A stretch of 64,000 bases of DNA from assembly GCA_030704615.1 (NCBI GenBank), contig CM060733.1:45322001-45386000 (forward strand), given 5' to 3'. Positions 42,552 through 54,900 of the stretch are shown here, piece by piece. Numbering within the stretch: position 1 is the stretch's first letter; every line of letters begins with the position of its first letter. The notes under the pieces were generated by a model. It saw only the letters and a program-made list of their open reading frames with translations. It ran no database searches and was not told the origin of the DNA. This stretch comes from Takakia lepidozioides. Lineage: Eukaryota; Streptophyta; Takakiopsida; Takakiales; Takakiaceae. A program made the position numbers and the translations under genes.

Positions 42552-42715
42552 AAAGAAATGTGGTGTCGTGGAGTGCGATGATTGCAGGATATGCATAGCA
42601 AGGGGCGGGATGGAGGCTTTGGAGACCTATGAGCAATTGATGTGCGAAAGGGTGAAGCCCAACCACATCACATTTGTTTGCGTTTGCAATGCTTGTGCGA
42701 GTGTCTTGCTTCATT
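42552..42715 (+). pseudogene. PPR pseudogene, continuation after the 8.4-kb insertion
   Basis: It resumes exactly where 34147 stopped: RNVVSWSAMIAGYA, a stop, then MEALETYEQLMCERVKPNHITFVCVCNACAS. PPR similarity ends near 42700. Joined to the left part it restores an uninterrupted PPR unit, which defines the insertion site. Confidence 0.88.
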
Positions 42716-43725
42716 CATTGATCTGTGACTTAGCTACTCACACCATCCACCATTTCCCGAAAGTATTGACCATGATGTACTGTTGAGTGCATTTCCTGTG
42801 TCATACAACCACATGAAATGATAGTGGGGTCTACCCGGCATAGGTGGGAAGTCAGCCCATAATTGCACTTGACTGAAGGGGTGATTTTTGACTGATTCTG
42901 GTGACAGTGGATGGAAATCAGAGTGCTGTTCTAATTCTGGGTTTGGGTGGTGGAGCTTCTCCAAAGCTTCAAGATGGAAGTGAATACAAATTTTAATGAG
43001 CTTGATGAGAGGGGCATCCCTGTACACAAGTTTGTTCAGCATCTTAAATTTGGACATGTGTTTGTTTCTCGTGGTGTGGCTTTGGATGGCGCCCTTGATG
43101 AACTTGCATGAATATTGTCAAAAGCTAGCCTTAACCCACCAAGATCCAATCCCATGGTGGATGCTTGAAAGTTCATACAGTGAATGTAAGGGTATTTGGG
43201 TATGTTGTTATTGATTGATGCGGCTTGTGAAAATTGAATGTTGAAATGCAGATCCGCCATTTTTCTTCCAGAAAAAAACAAAACACAAGATCTCTACATG
43301 TACCACCGTGGGGATGACCCAGCCCTTTTTTTGTGAAAAATTGAACATAGTTCTCAGAATTCGTCGTTAGTAGTGCGGAGCAACGCGAAGCCCTAACTAG
43401 TAAATACTTAAAAATTCTATCTGGAAAGAAATGCACCTAAATCTGGAGTGGTTGGTAGGAAAAGCAAAAGAAGGCAGGAAAATACCAGTCCCTCCTTGAC
43501 GACTACGGACTAGGTAACCGGCGAGAGGCCACCGGTTACTGGACATAACAGGCTGTTTTACCTAAGGATTGAGATGACTGGCCATATCCAGTCATTGGAA
43601 CGACCTTCCAGCCATTTTGTGGTACCTAGTACTTGCTACCAGCACGAGTTACGACGTTATTACTTTACTGTCATTTGCAGAGATTGTTCTTTGCACTCTT
43701 TGTTAGCGCGATTGAGGTCATAGCT
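42716..43725. other. Intergenic, nothing recognised
   Basis: About 43500-43560 has GGTAACCGGCGAGAGGCCACCGGTTAC, a short imperfect inverted repeat upstream of the Crypton-like relic. No gene was recognised. Confidence 0.35.
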
Positions 43726-44945
43726 ATGGTGCAGCGACGAGCTAAGCGTCAAGCTAGTTTTGAAGCGCCTACATTTGATCTCATCGTTGAGCCAACTCTG
43801 CCATCAGAAAAACGGACAATCGTTTTTTCAAAGAAGAAGCGGAGTAAGAGTCGTGTGTTATGCGTCGGTGAACCATCACGACCTATGCAATCATCAAATG
43901 ATGCAGATGCAATTTGTGTACCAAAACCAGATTTTGTTGCGCTTGAACCAGATTTTGTGTTGATCGATTCATCTTGGATTGCACATGATCCGGAGGTTGT
44001 TCTAGTGCCTGATCCATTTGTTGTTGCTGGAAAATTGGCAGATCCAGTAGATGTTATCAATGCAGATGACAACGTACCTCTACCTTTACCTAGGAGTGAT
44101 GCTCTTAGTTCTGTTGGTCTCGCTGATTCTTCAAGTTCTGAGGATGAGGATCATAAAGTCGAAGAGTTCATTCTAATTGATCCAAGTACTATTCCTGAGT
44201 ATTTTGAAATGCCCGAAGTGGCTGGAGTTGGAGATCTCTTCACCGATAATCCTCCTCAGATCGATGATGATGACACTGAGCAAGATGTCAATGCAGAGCC
44301 ACGTGAGCCTATCCCTAGTGTAAATTTTATTCCTATTACTGAAGAAGATTACAACAAGATTGTCAATGATCTTAAGCGTCCTAGCGCTAAGAATGAGTCA
44401 TGGGCCGTGAATAAGTTCAATGTGTGGAGAGCTTTCATGAAACTTGATTGTTTTGTCAAGATTGAAGACTTGCCTCTTCAGGAATTTGGACAACTTTTTT
44501 CTCAATTTTTCCTGATGTGTGTAAGGGCAATTCTATTTGCTATTTAACTGCGAGTATAATGAATATGTACCATTCTTTTAACCACTTCTCAAGTCTGCTC
44601 ATGAACAGCGGATAATTCGAACAGGTGTTGTTGAGCGAGAGTTTTGTATGAGAAAACATCCTTATTTTGTGGCAACAAACAAGGCACTGATGGAGGCTAT
44701 GAAGTTGTCCCGCAATGCTAGTGCTAACAAATGAAGGCGGAAAGTAGATGGGATAACTTGGGATGAAGATAAAATGATTTTGTTGCGTGAGCTGCACCAA
44801 GTTACCACTGCTTTAGGATGCCAAATGCGATTTGCTTACTATTGTTTCGTCGTCTTTCTAATTCGGGGCAATATGGAGCTTTACAAGTTGCTTGTCAGTG
44901 ACTTCACAGTTGGAATTGATGAGGAAGGCCGAGCTAATCTGAAGT
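43726..44945 (+). pseudogene. Crypton/DUF3504-like tyrosine-recombinase relic (N-terminal half)
   Basis: The frame from MVQRRAKRQAS runs ~270 residues with an acidic, Ser-rich, low-complexity N-terminus (SSSSEDEDHKVEEF). It then reaches NESWAVNKFNVWRAFMKLD and LPLQEFGQLFSQFFLMCVR, the SAM-like N-terminal domain of DUF3504/KIAA1958/ZMYM-type proteins derived from Crypton recombinases. A frameshift at about 44520 leads to KGNSICYLTASIMNMYHSF, then FVATNKALMEAMKLSRNAS, RRKVDGITWDEDKMILL and FLIRGNMELYKLLVSDFTV, in family order. The catalytic C-terminus with the Arg-His-Arg-Tyr set is missing. Several stops are present. The family call rests on pattern memory and should be checked. Confidence 0.5.
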
Positions 44946-46156
44946 AAGATGTATTTTACAAACATGTCATTGCTGATGAACCCCTGCTCGTGGTTGCCCT
45001 GTGCAGAGCGTATCCGGCTGCAACCATGTCTGATTGCACAAACTTGTGTAGCTCCTGCTCCTCTGCTCCAGTACACCACGGCCTTGTGGCTGAACACCTT
45101 GGTCCCCGGGGCTGTCTTTGGCTGTGTTCCAAGCCTAGCTTTCACCCACTTTGGTATTTCACCTACAGCTGCAGAACTGCTGGCTCCAACAGAGTTCTGA
45201 CTGTCCAAGGCGATATTGAGGCCCTCAATGCCAACTACATCAGTCTGTTGTCTACTGCTAATGCCTGACTCCCAGTATGCAATCAACTCGTCCAACTATT
45301 CTCCACTCAAATCAGTCTGAGTTCCTTGGGAAACATAGATCCTGTCCCCTTGTGTGCACAGGCTAAGAGAAGAGACCTGCCCTTCAATTACGTCCTCATT
45401 TCCCCCAGCCATACAGGGAGTACATCCACAGGTTTGTCTCTCATATAGGCCAGCACAGGTTCTAGAAACAGGATTGTGGATATTTTATGGCACACTCACA
45501 CTCTAAAAATTCCATAGATTTTTAGCAGAGTCCCAAAAACAGAAACCAGGTCTAGGTAGGTAGATTTCCCCTTTCTGCAGCTATCCCCCCAAAAACTGGG
45601 TCAAACAGAGTCCATTTGACAAAGATATGATGAATTTGGCTCCAAATCATTCAAATTAGATTAAAAAAAGCCATTTTTTTCCTTTTTTTTTGAATTTTTA
45701 ACACCAAAACGTTCTCGCCATTAAAAATTGTTTCCAGGTTACCTACGGGTTCCCGAGGCCGTTCCCCTCCAGGTCTATGCAAAATCGAGCTGGTGTCGAA
45801 CAACGCTCAAGTACTGGGGCTGTTAGGTCCTTCTGATCCTCACTGCGATCATGTGTCTTCAGTGCTACTTGCTTCTTCTTGCGTGCTCGCTGCCATGGAC
45901 GCCCTGCATCGTCTCCTCACTATGCCGCACAACGCCATTCCAATGGCTGGGGATGCTTATACATGCGGTATGAGGTCTTTCCCACATGTATTGATGTTTG
46001 TTGGGATTTAATATTCTGAAAGAGGTACTCAGGATTGAAGACCCAAAGTGCTTCTATCTCGCCTCACCAACAGCCGACTCTACTGCCTCCTTGCCTCTTT
46101 GCCGCTTGCCTGTGAAGCTGCACAGCGCGAGGATCGCTGCTGCGCGGGTATCCACC
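44946..46156. other. Intergenic; RPS18 leader at its right end
   Basis: A minus-strand frame (44858-45295) has no recognisable domain. About 46020-46156 looks like the pyrimidine-rich leader of the RPS18 copy. T-rich and A-rich runs at 45660-45700. Confidence 0.35.
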
Positions 46157-46345
46157 ATGTCGCTCATCGCCAACGAAGATTTTCAGCACATTTTGCGAGT
46201 GCTCAACACAAATGTAGATGGACAGCAGAAGATCATGTTCGCTTTGACCTCCATCAAGGGAGTGGGGCGCCGTTTCGCTAACCTGGTCTGCAAGAAGGCG
46301 GACGTCGACACCAGCAAGAGAGCTGGTGAGCTGTCGGGTGCGGAG
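46157..46345 (+). pseudogene. RPS18: Truncated ribosomal protein S18 (eS18/uS13) copy
   Basis: From the ATG the frame reads [56 protein letters not shown], which is the first ~63 residues of cytosolic 40S protein S18 with very few changes. It then runs abruptly into unrelated codons and TAA at 46379. The remaining ~90 residues (DNLMTIVANPRQFKIPDWF region) were not found downstream. No good splice donor lies at the break. It includes a normal-looking leader, so it is a recent partial copy broken by a rearrangement, or an exon cut off from the rest of the gene. Confidence 0.75.
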
Positions 46346-46413
46346 CCACTTGACCTAAATCCAAGTGTTAAATACAAATAACTAGCTTTATTCTAGCTAG
46401 TTTCACACTGTGC

Positions 46414-47076
46414 TTATTTAACTTGACAATTGATAGAATGGTTACCCATGTGTCGGCGAAATTGAGCAACACTAATTGGCACAGGATAAGGAGCACCAGC
46501 ATTTGGCACTGGATAGGGAACTCCACCACTTGGCACTGAACAATGAACATCACCATTTGGCACTGGACATGGAACATCCCCATTTGGCATTGGACAGGGA
46601 GCACGACAATTGGGCTTGGGATACACGACGTTGATTAATTTGGGGTTCACATGAGGTTTGGGACTCATATCAACATTTTGATCCATTTTTGGATGTGAAT
46701 GAGCAATAGGAGTGTACCTTCTGAAATTTACTGCAAAATTGACAGATGGTGGAGCTTGGACAGAATGATGAAGTTGATGAGATATAGACATCACAAGATT
46801 ATCAGATCTTGAATGAAGAGGTAGAACCCAGCCTGGAACCCGACCACCATTTGTACAACTTGCCTTGCTATCAATGGGATTTCCAAGATCGGGCCTCTGC
46901 ACTTGAGTATTGTTCTCATGATCAGAGATGAGATGGTCATCAAGCGCAACAGCCCAAGTGGTGGTATTTTGTATCATGTGCCAAATGGTGATGCTCCCTA
47001 TCCACTGCCAAGTGGTGGTGCTCTTGATGTGACAAAGAAGTACCCCCATTTGCATACACTTTATTATAAGGTCCAT
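46414..47076 (-). CDS. Unrecognised ORF with Pro/Asn/Gly tandem repeats
   Basis: A 220-residue open frame. Its C-terminal part has seven or so repeats of the type PCPVPNGDV / PYPVPNAGA. The middle block (APPSVNFAVNFRRYTPIAHSHPKM...MSPKPH) is echoed upstream on the same strand at about 47180-47090 (APPSANFRWYIAPGAYIPEPRM...MSTKPH), so the whole arrangement is a larger repeat. Low-complexity and PVPNG-rich; it might be part of a secreted or transposon protein. I do not recognise a family. Confidence 0.3.
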   Translation of the reverse strand: MDLIIKCMQMGVLLCHIKSTTTWQWIGSITIWHMIQNTTTWAVALDDHLISDHENNTQVQRPDLGNPIDSKASCTNGGRVPGWVLPLHSRSDNLVMSISHQLHHSVQAPPSVNFAVNFRRYTPIAHSHPKMDQNVDMSPKPHVNPKLINVVYPKPNCRAPCPMPNGDVPCPVPNGDVHCSVPSGGVPYPVPNAGAPYPVPISVAQFRRHMGNHSINCQVK

Positions 47077-47189
47077 GAGGTTTGGTACTCATAGTAGCAT
47101 TTTCCATCCTTGGCTCAGGTATATAAGCACCAGGAGCAATATACCATCTAAAATTGGCAGATGGTGGAGCTTCAAATTGATGATCAGGA

Positions 47190-47297
47190 TATTTGAAGAG
47201 GATGGTTTGTGATCCTAAACGATATTTCTATATTCACCAGGCAACTATGAGTTATAACGAAGTCAATACACTTTTGCAGCGGGATAGTAGCATATAG
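47190..47297 (+). pseudogene. Fragment of the transposon zinc-finger gene (second element copy)
   Basis: It reads YLKRMVCDPKRYFYIHQATM then SYNEVNTLLQRDSSI and TAG, against FLRRMVCDPKRDFFIHQATM / SFNEVNTLLQRDTSP in the gene at 34828-36484. The match begins sharply at 47190 and ends at the stop codon. About 380 bp beyond, CGGTTATAGGCCCA (47671) is the reverse complement of a motif near the left end of the large element (34306). It is a remnant of a second, diverged copy. Confidence 0.8.
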
Positions 47298-50200
47298 CTA
47301 ACACGGCCAGTTGCGCTTTGCCTTACCGGCTGCGGTATGATGTTTATTCTATGCATTATTGGAATAGGGAAGGACGTAGGTTGAAAATCTGTATTTCCTT
47401 AATATGCTTATAATATGAATTGAGTGTTGAGGTTGTATGTGTTCAAGTACAACATTCCAAGTGCAGTGTCTCCATTGAGTTGCAACAACACAAGTTGTAG
47501 TAGACAAACAACTTAAGTGTATGAACGATGCAATTATTTCACAATAACACACACAGAAGTGTATTCATGGAAATCATTAAATGTGTAGTGCAATCTTCTT
47601 CAATTCTTGCAGTTTCAGTTTCATTGAAAAATGTCGGCCAAAAATTTATCAAAATGAAATGGATAAATCCTACGGTTATAGGCCCAAGGTTATAACTTGC
47701 TACGGTTAGGCCCAACTCCTACGATAAATCCTACGGTTATAGTCTTATGCCGCCAATTGAAATCCCCATCCTCCCCATCACCAGGAGACTTCCCAAGCAG
47801 TGGGAGGGCGTATGCCAACAAAAATGCATGAAGGGAAGACCGGTGCCGAGAACGTTGTTTTTGCCCCATGACTGCTGAAAATCCTGGAGGAGCTTCCTCC
47901 CGCGTTGTTGTGAAGTTCTGGAAATAGCATTATCTCAGTAAGCAGCTCATGATAAACAAAATACACCTGCCCCTGGGGGTTTTCCCTCATAAATGCAAGC
48001 ACACATAGCTTTCCATAGGTTCCACAAAGCCTTGAGCCCTAAGACGGGCCAGACTGGGCAGAAGCAGAACATCTGGCCAGGCAACAAATTCAGAAAAAAC
48101 AAGGAAGTTGGTGGGCGTGTTTGGGAAAGCCCCAAACCAAAACATCCAAAAGACAATCATTTGTTGCGTCTGTTTTCAAAATACCTTAAGTTAAAACAAG
48201 TTCCACCTGAGTTGACCTTCCCAATTCCACTTTTCTCCTCCAATTTCTTTCATGTCCTTGGGCCGTAGTCATGCACTATATCTATGCATAAAAAGCCACC
48301 AATTATTACAGCCAACTAGCAATAAAAATGGGTCGTTGGAGTGTTGGTGGGTAGGTATGGACTTTCTAGTCTTTGTGAGTACGAATATGTACGTAATCGA
48401 TGAATACGTACTCATACGAATATGTATTCAACATATTCGACATTTTTGGTCGAATACGTGAGTTGCTATAACTATCAATGTCTTTTCTTCTGACAAAAAA
48501 TCGCTAGATTTCGACCTGGAGGTCAGTGGTAAATGGGTCAGCTACATGTACAAACCAATTATGGAAGGTACAAATCAAAAATTTGCCAGAAAGCACCAAC
48601 AGTTGAATATTAGGAGCCTGATTTTGTCTACTTGGACTTGTTAGAATGTGCCAGTTGCTAATCAGGCCACAGTTGCTCTTGCTACATGGGTGTTGAATAA
48701 AATTTACATATGGCCCTTTCGGCGATTTTGAAAAAATAAAAATAAAACCACTGGTAACGATCTTGTTATGTATATCACACCACATTTTCTTTGGATATAA
48801 TAATGACAATCATCTTATCATCTTATTATTAATATTGCTGAAATGAAGACACAATATACTTCGTTTCAAAATTTCAGATTTATTTTTTAAATGTTATATT
48901 TATATTTTAAAAATATATAATCCTATCTACATGGATATATGAGTTTTTGTTGATTCCATTATTTATTTACACTATGGTGACTGCTTCAATATTGTGTGTA
49001 AGATTTATTTTATACAATCTTTGCAAATGCCAAACAACAAAAAGAATACAATTATTTATTTTACAAAACAATTCATGAATATCAAAAAAATTGTGAGATT
49101 TAACCCTTAACTGCCTATGCAACCGGATACGGGTCGCGGCATATGTGAAAAAAGCCCGTCATTTATTTAGATTTTACTATTTTACTTTTGTTTTTTGGCA
49201 CTTATGTTTCTGACCAGAAGGCCCACCTTCTGGCATTCAAGGCCTTGAATTCGGATAAAAACAGCGCCTGATTTTTGGAAATTCATGGGGGCATCTATTT
49301 CCATCTTGGAGAGGTGTAAAGCCAGATTCTCGCCCACCCCCTTATTCCTCTTCCTCTACGGGTATTGAGCTATCACGGGGATGTGTGCTCGGTAAAGCAG
49401 GCTAGAGAGATAGGCAGGATCCAACGGAGAGGAGTCAGAATCATTCATACGGTTTAACAGCACATCCTCACTCACACCTTCTTCATCCAAAACACACACA
49501 CACGTACACTAGGGTTTACACACCAAACGTACACCGCCGCCTTACGCGTCGTGTTTATCTCTTTTATAAGCGAAGGCCCACAATCTCATCTAACGAAGTG
49601 ACAAAGCCCTGATTGGTTATTTGGATTCCATCCGGGTGTCTGTCCAGATAGGACGCCACCTCATTCTATTTTAGAGATAAACTAGCTGTTAATATAAGAC
49701 AATATTTAGTTTAAAAATAGATTGTTTCCAGCTGGTTTCATCCAAGCCCTTTTCCAACGGTCATCATCCAACGTCTGTTCATCCAAATGTCGAAAAGGTA
49801 GGTAGAAGGAATCTAGCCATTACAGAGGGGGCATGCATAGTTGACCAGCTGCGTGGCCTCTTTCCATTGCGCATGCACAACCGGGCTGTCATGCCGGAGG
49901 TGGCCATGAGGACCTGTCCACCACCGTGACGCGAAGGTAGCTTGGCGTGGCAGCCCCATAGAGGGTGCAAGAGATTTAGTTGACGTGACCCTAAAGAAAT
50001 TGCCGGAATCTTCTGCTGGTGTAGGTAATTCCTAGCCTGAATGGTCCAAAACTTCCTTGTCTAACTTTTGCCCGACTTTTTCCTTATTTCACCAGTGGAT
50101 TTCTTAGAAAATTAGGCAGCATGATATTCTGCATATAACATTGTCACCGCGGCGATTTCCAAAATACATTCTTTTTCTTGGTCCTAAATTTTGGGTGTCC

Positions 50201-51929
50201 ATTTTGGAGTTCAAGCATATTCATGGCTTTTGAAACCCCCCCACTTCATGTACAAAGGGGCATTTAGAAAATTTGGAAACTTCGCCTCCAAAATTTCTTG
50301 AGACCCCTGTAACAAGTTGAGAAATGTGGATATGTCACTTTCATAGGCAGCAAAAATCAACCCGTCAGTCCATTTCTCTGGTAAAACCCCCAAAAAAGAT
50401 TTTAAAATACTTTGAAAAAAGTTCCCATTCGGCCCTTCCATCGGTTTTTTTCCCACAAAAAAAAAACATTATAATCCTCCCAAATCTATGGTGAAATTCT
50501 CCAAAATTAGGTAGGTGGATGTATGTGGTAGGTAGGTTCACTTATGTAAGGTTCACTTTTCTGGATGTAAGTAGACAGGTAAATAGATAAGTGAATCTTG
50601 ATAAAAGAAAAAGCTATACTTCGGGCAGCATGAGTTTTAAACTTTAAAAAAAAAAAAAAGGAAACTTAAACTTTGTAATCTCATCAGGTCGGATTATTGT
50701 CTCGATTTCATATTTAATTTTTTTGAATATTTATAATTTTTATTCCAATAAAATCCTCTAGCCTTTCAAGTTTGTAATTAGACCTGATTGGACCGGTTGG
50801 GAACACTTGTGCCAACATCCACCGAACAGCTGTAACCCAAGTCCTCTTGATTCCATTATTTTGGGATGTAGGCTGCCACACGGCGCTCGGCAGTCGTCTG
50901 GTCAGCCAAACCGGTGACCCGCCTGCTTTCCCCGAACGTGCAGCGAGTCATACGCCAGCGCAGCAGCAACATTATAATTGCAAACGATATGGGATAATGA
51001 TGTCTTTGCAATAAACTTAGTAATACCATTTTGTCCATCTACTTATATAAATCCAGCTGAACAAAATCAAAAGTTTATCGGCAATATAAACCATCATACA
51101 TATACATTACTATGATAGTACATTGAAAAAGGACAAAAATGAATGTTCAATGAATATTCTATCCATGCGACTCAAGCACCGCGTGCAGATTCGGGCCACA
51201 CAGTATAGCCATATTATTATTATTTATATATTTTAAAACAAACTATTGGCGACGCACAGTAGCCGTATATATAGCCAAAAACATTGTTTTGTATAATAGT
51301 AATAATATAATCCTGAGGTCAAGAAAAGAGCCAATCGTCGGTCCTATATTCTGGTGGTGACGACTTGGCAGGTCCACTATTGGGTGGTCGCCAGAAAGGC
51401 GAGTACTAGTGGCGATAGCGAGGGGCAGCAATCGCCAGTAGTGTGAGGGGATGGCAGGCGGGGTAGGGCGTGGACCGTGTCTGCGCTGCCTGCTGCTGCT
51501 GTGCAGGTGCTGCATCCGATCGGCAATGCCTTCATGAATCATGACCAGTCTGCCATTGTTCTTGTTCTTGTTCTTGTCGAGGCCAAGACTTTGACGGTGC
51601 TGTGCGTCTTTCGTTGAATTTGTGTTCCCGGAGATACAGGAAGCAATAAAGCAATAAAGCAATAAAGCGGTTGCTTGGAGGGATTGTGGTAATCGGTCAG
51701 GGTATGTATTGGATGCAGACGCTTATCTGTGTGGATCTTGGTGGAAGATGATCCACGGGTGGAGAGGTATTAGCAAGGAAGGTGTGTTTGGAGGTTGGAG
51801 CAGGAGCGCCTTCAACCTTTGATCTTGTTGTGGAGAGGGAGATCGTGAACAGAGAAGAAGCGCAAGGACGGGGACGGGGACGGGGAGGTGAACATTTTGT
51901 GGCATTAGTGGGAGAGACCAGTAGGGCGG
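47298..51929. other. 4.6-kb AT-rich intergenic region
   Basis: No protein family or RNA gene was recognised. Features seen: two copies of ATAAATCCTACGGTTATAG near 47660 and 47720; T/A-rich tracts 48840-49100 and 50620-50760; three GCAATAAA units at 51642-51667; and the presumed CCT promoter and leader after about 51700. Confidence 0.4.
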
Positions 51930-54900
51930 ATGGCCCGGAAACCAAGAAAAAGGTTGGGGACTCAAAGGCTTGCGGATACGAACGATGTTGCAGATGAGAA
52001 CGGGGAAGACCTTCCGCGGTTGCCTCCGCCACGATATGAGCCTCTCCCCTCTCCTGAAAAATCCACTGGTCAGGACAGGCCCGTCCGCGTGTATGCTGAT
52101 GGTATCTACGATCTTTTTCATTTTGGCCATGCTCGCTCGCTTGAGCAAGCAAAGAAGCTGTGAGCACCTAATCTCTCCCACGTCAAATTTCCCGGGACGT
52201 AGGTGTAAACCTTCCTCCCCTTCTCAACTCTTATGCCGCTCCCTTTCTCCTGTTGGCTCTTGAAGTCTTGCGAAGCGTCTGATTGCGATGCAAGTTAGTT
52301 TGCATTTGAGTGCGATCATTTGTCCGATTTCTATTCGTTTTGAGAGAGTTTTTCCAATTCATTTGAATGGAGACCTATGTGCGTCTTCTTTTCTTCTATG
52401 AAGAAATTTCCTGGAGATGGTCTTTTGGTCAAATTCATGCATCCAGGGGCTGTGTGAACGTTCAAGTATGTGTTCTGTCGTAAGAGTCTTAAAGCCTGAG
52501 ATTGAAAGTTTCTGGAAGAGGAGACCCAATCACTTTCGTTTGTTTCCAGCTCTGCATTTCTGTCCTTCTTCTTCCGATCTGTATTCGCAACATCTTGCAT
52601 TGTGAGCTTTGTCTTTTACAATGGCTGAATTTGAAGTCAAATTTTATGATGTTTACTCATCCTTTGTCGTTATGTTTGCATGCAGCGTGAGAAGCTTGTA
52701 GGGTAGGGAAATGTCATTCTTGCCATCTTCGTAGGTTAGCCCGGCATTGCAATTTTGGTTTTCTATGCAGCAGTCTCCGTTTCACAGTTATTGGGTGGTC
52801 CAAGTTCATAGCTGAGCTGGTATTCTATTTTGCTCTGAAAAACCTTTCTGGTAGAGGTGGAATATTGGAGGCAAAGGAGGATGCTTGTTGTTTGACTATC
52901 ATTGTGTCTGCAGGTTTCCCAACACGTACCTTTTGGTAGGATGCTGCAGTGATGCGCTCACACACAAGTATAAGGGAAAGACAGTGATGAACGAGGCTGA
53001 ACGCTACGAGTCACTGCGGCATTGCAAGTCAGTTTCCCTCTGCTTTTACATGCCTTACTTCAGCAAGCTACTTGTCTGCTGAATCAAGGGTAGTCCTGAT
53101 CAAGCTGTCTTCAACTTTGTAGGGTTTGGGGGCAAGTTTCATAGTATCTCACCATATTGTTAGCTTACCTGGGTGGCAATGGATGGGTGGGACCTAGCCT
53201 CATATGTGTTAAGAGGCTTGGCTTCAGTTCTTTGTTTTAGGGTTTACTGATGTATACAATGTACAGGCATTTTAGCTGAAGAATAAGAAAAATCAGCAGG
53301 CCTAATTAAACAGTCTAGGTGTGGGAGCCAGCGTGTGGGCTTCAGAAGCACCTCCAAATGGGATGCACCAAATGAAGTAGACTGTAATTGCTGATTGTGA
53401 TCTTGTTCGTTATAAGTTACTGTAACATTGTGGTGGTATCAAATGTGCAAATAAAATGGCTGGATATCTGAGCTAGTGACCTTAATGGTCAAGGAGACGA
53501 TGTCTGCCATGATTGTCTGTAAAGACTGTCTTTGACCTGAAAATACAATTTTTGGGCTGATGGCATGGCAGGTGGGTGGACGAGGTTGTAGAAGATGCAC
53601 CATGGGTGATAAGCTCAGAGTTTCTTGACAAGCATGACATTGACTATGTGGCGCATGATGCTCTTCCGTACGTAGGCTTGATTCATCCCATACCCACCTT
53701 AGTAGTCAACAACTTCTAGGTTTACTGTCGGATGTTTCAACCACAGTTGCTATATGTTGCCTCTTGGTGGGGGTATACTTTTAGCAGTATATGGCCAGTC
53801 ACAAGTGCTTCAAGTCAGGGAGTCTTGATAGTGTAACACGACTGGGTACAGATTCTGAACCCCGAGGAACACATACGTTCCTTGCTGGGCAGGCCATTGT
53901 GTGGTCTTCCTGTACTAAGGATTTCATACATTTGCTCCCCCACAAGTGTTCGAAGAAATTGAAGCTAGTCTTGCCAAGAGTCAGCAGGCTTGAGTGAGAT
54001 TGTAGTTGTATGTGTCAAGAATTTTTTGGGGCCATATATTTGAGAGACACAGATCATAGCTGTGGTTGTAAGCTTAGGGAGACGAAACAGTTTCTAGTGT
54101 ATGTCATTGCAGTTGTTGAGCATCGACAGAGTGTTGTGTTTTTGGGGGGTCTTGTTGGCAGGTATGCCGATGCAAGCGGGGCTGGCAAGGATGTCTATGA
54201 ATTTGTTCGTCCCCCATCCTCCACTTTTTGCTCCTATTGTTGTGTGCATCCGTTTCAAGAACTTCTAGATGATTCAATCCTTCATTTATCAGATAATCGT
54301 CATAGTTCTCTACTTTATTGATCACAGGACTGTTGACTTGCTAGCTAACAATGTGAGGAAATGACTTGAGAGTTTCTGCATTCTTCAGGTGAAAGCTGCA
54401 GGGAGGTTCAAGGAGACAAGGCGGACAGCTGGGATATCAACTTCAGATTTAATTATGCGAATAGTGAAGGATTATAATGAGTATGTGATGCGCAATTTGG
54501 CTCGTGGCTATACTCGGAAGGAGCTGGGTGTCAGTTATGTCAAGGTCACCCACCCCCGCCTTTGCCGTATCCTTTTCATTTAGATTAGTTTGAAAAAGCC
54601 CACAGTGATTGGAAATATTAGAGCCATGACAGTTCTTCCCACTTATTTTGTGCTATCCTGTAATTGCAGGAGAAACAGTTGAGGGTGAACATGGGCATCA
54701 GCAAGCTTCGACAAAAAGTGAAGGAGCAGCAGGAGCGTGTTGGTCGGAAGGTATGAGAAATAACTTGTCAATCACCACCCGTCAGTGTGTGCGTCATGTT
54801 GTTAGGTCTGTACACATTTGTTGTATTGAATTGTTGAAGTGGGTGGCTTGGATAAATAATGGTGTTAATGTTTGACCTCTTCAGTGAGTGCAATGGACAT

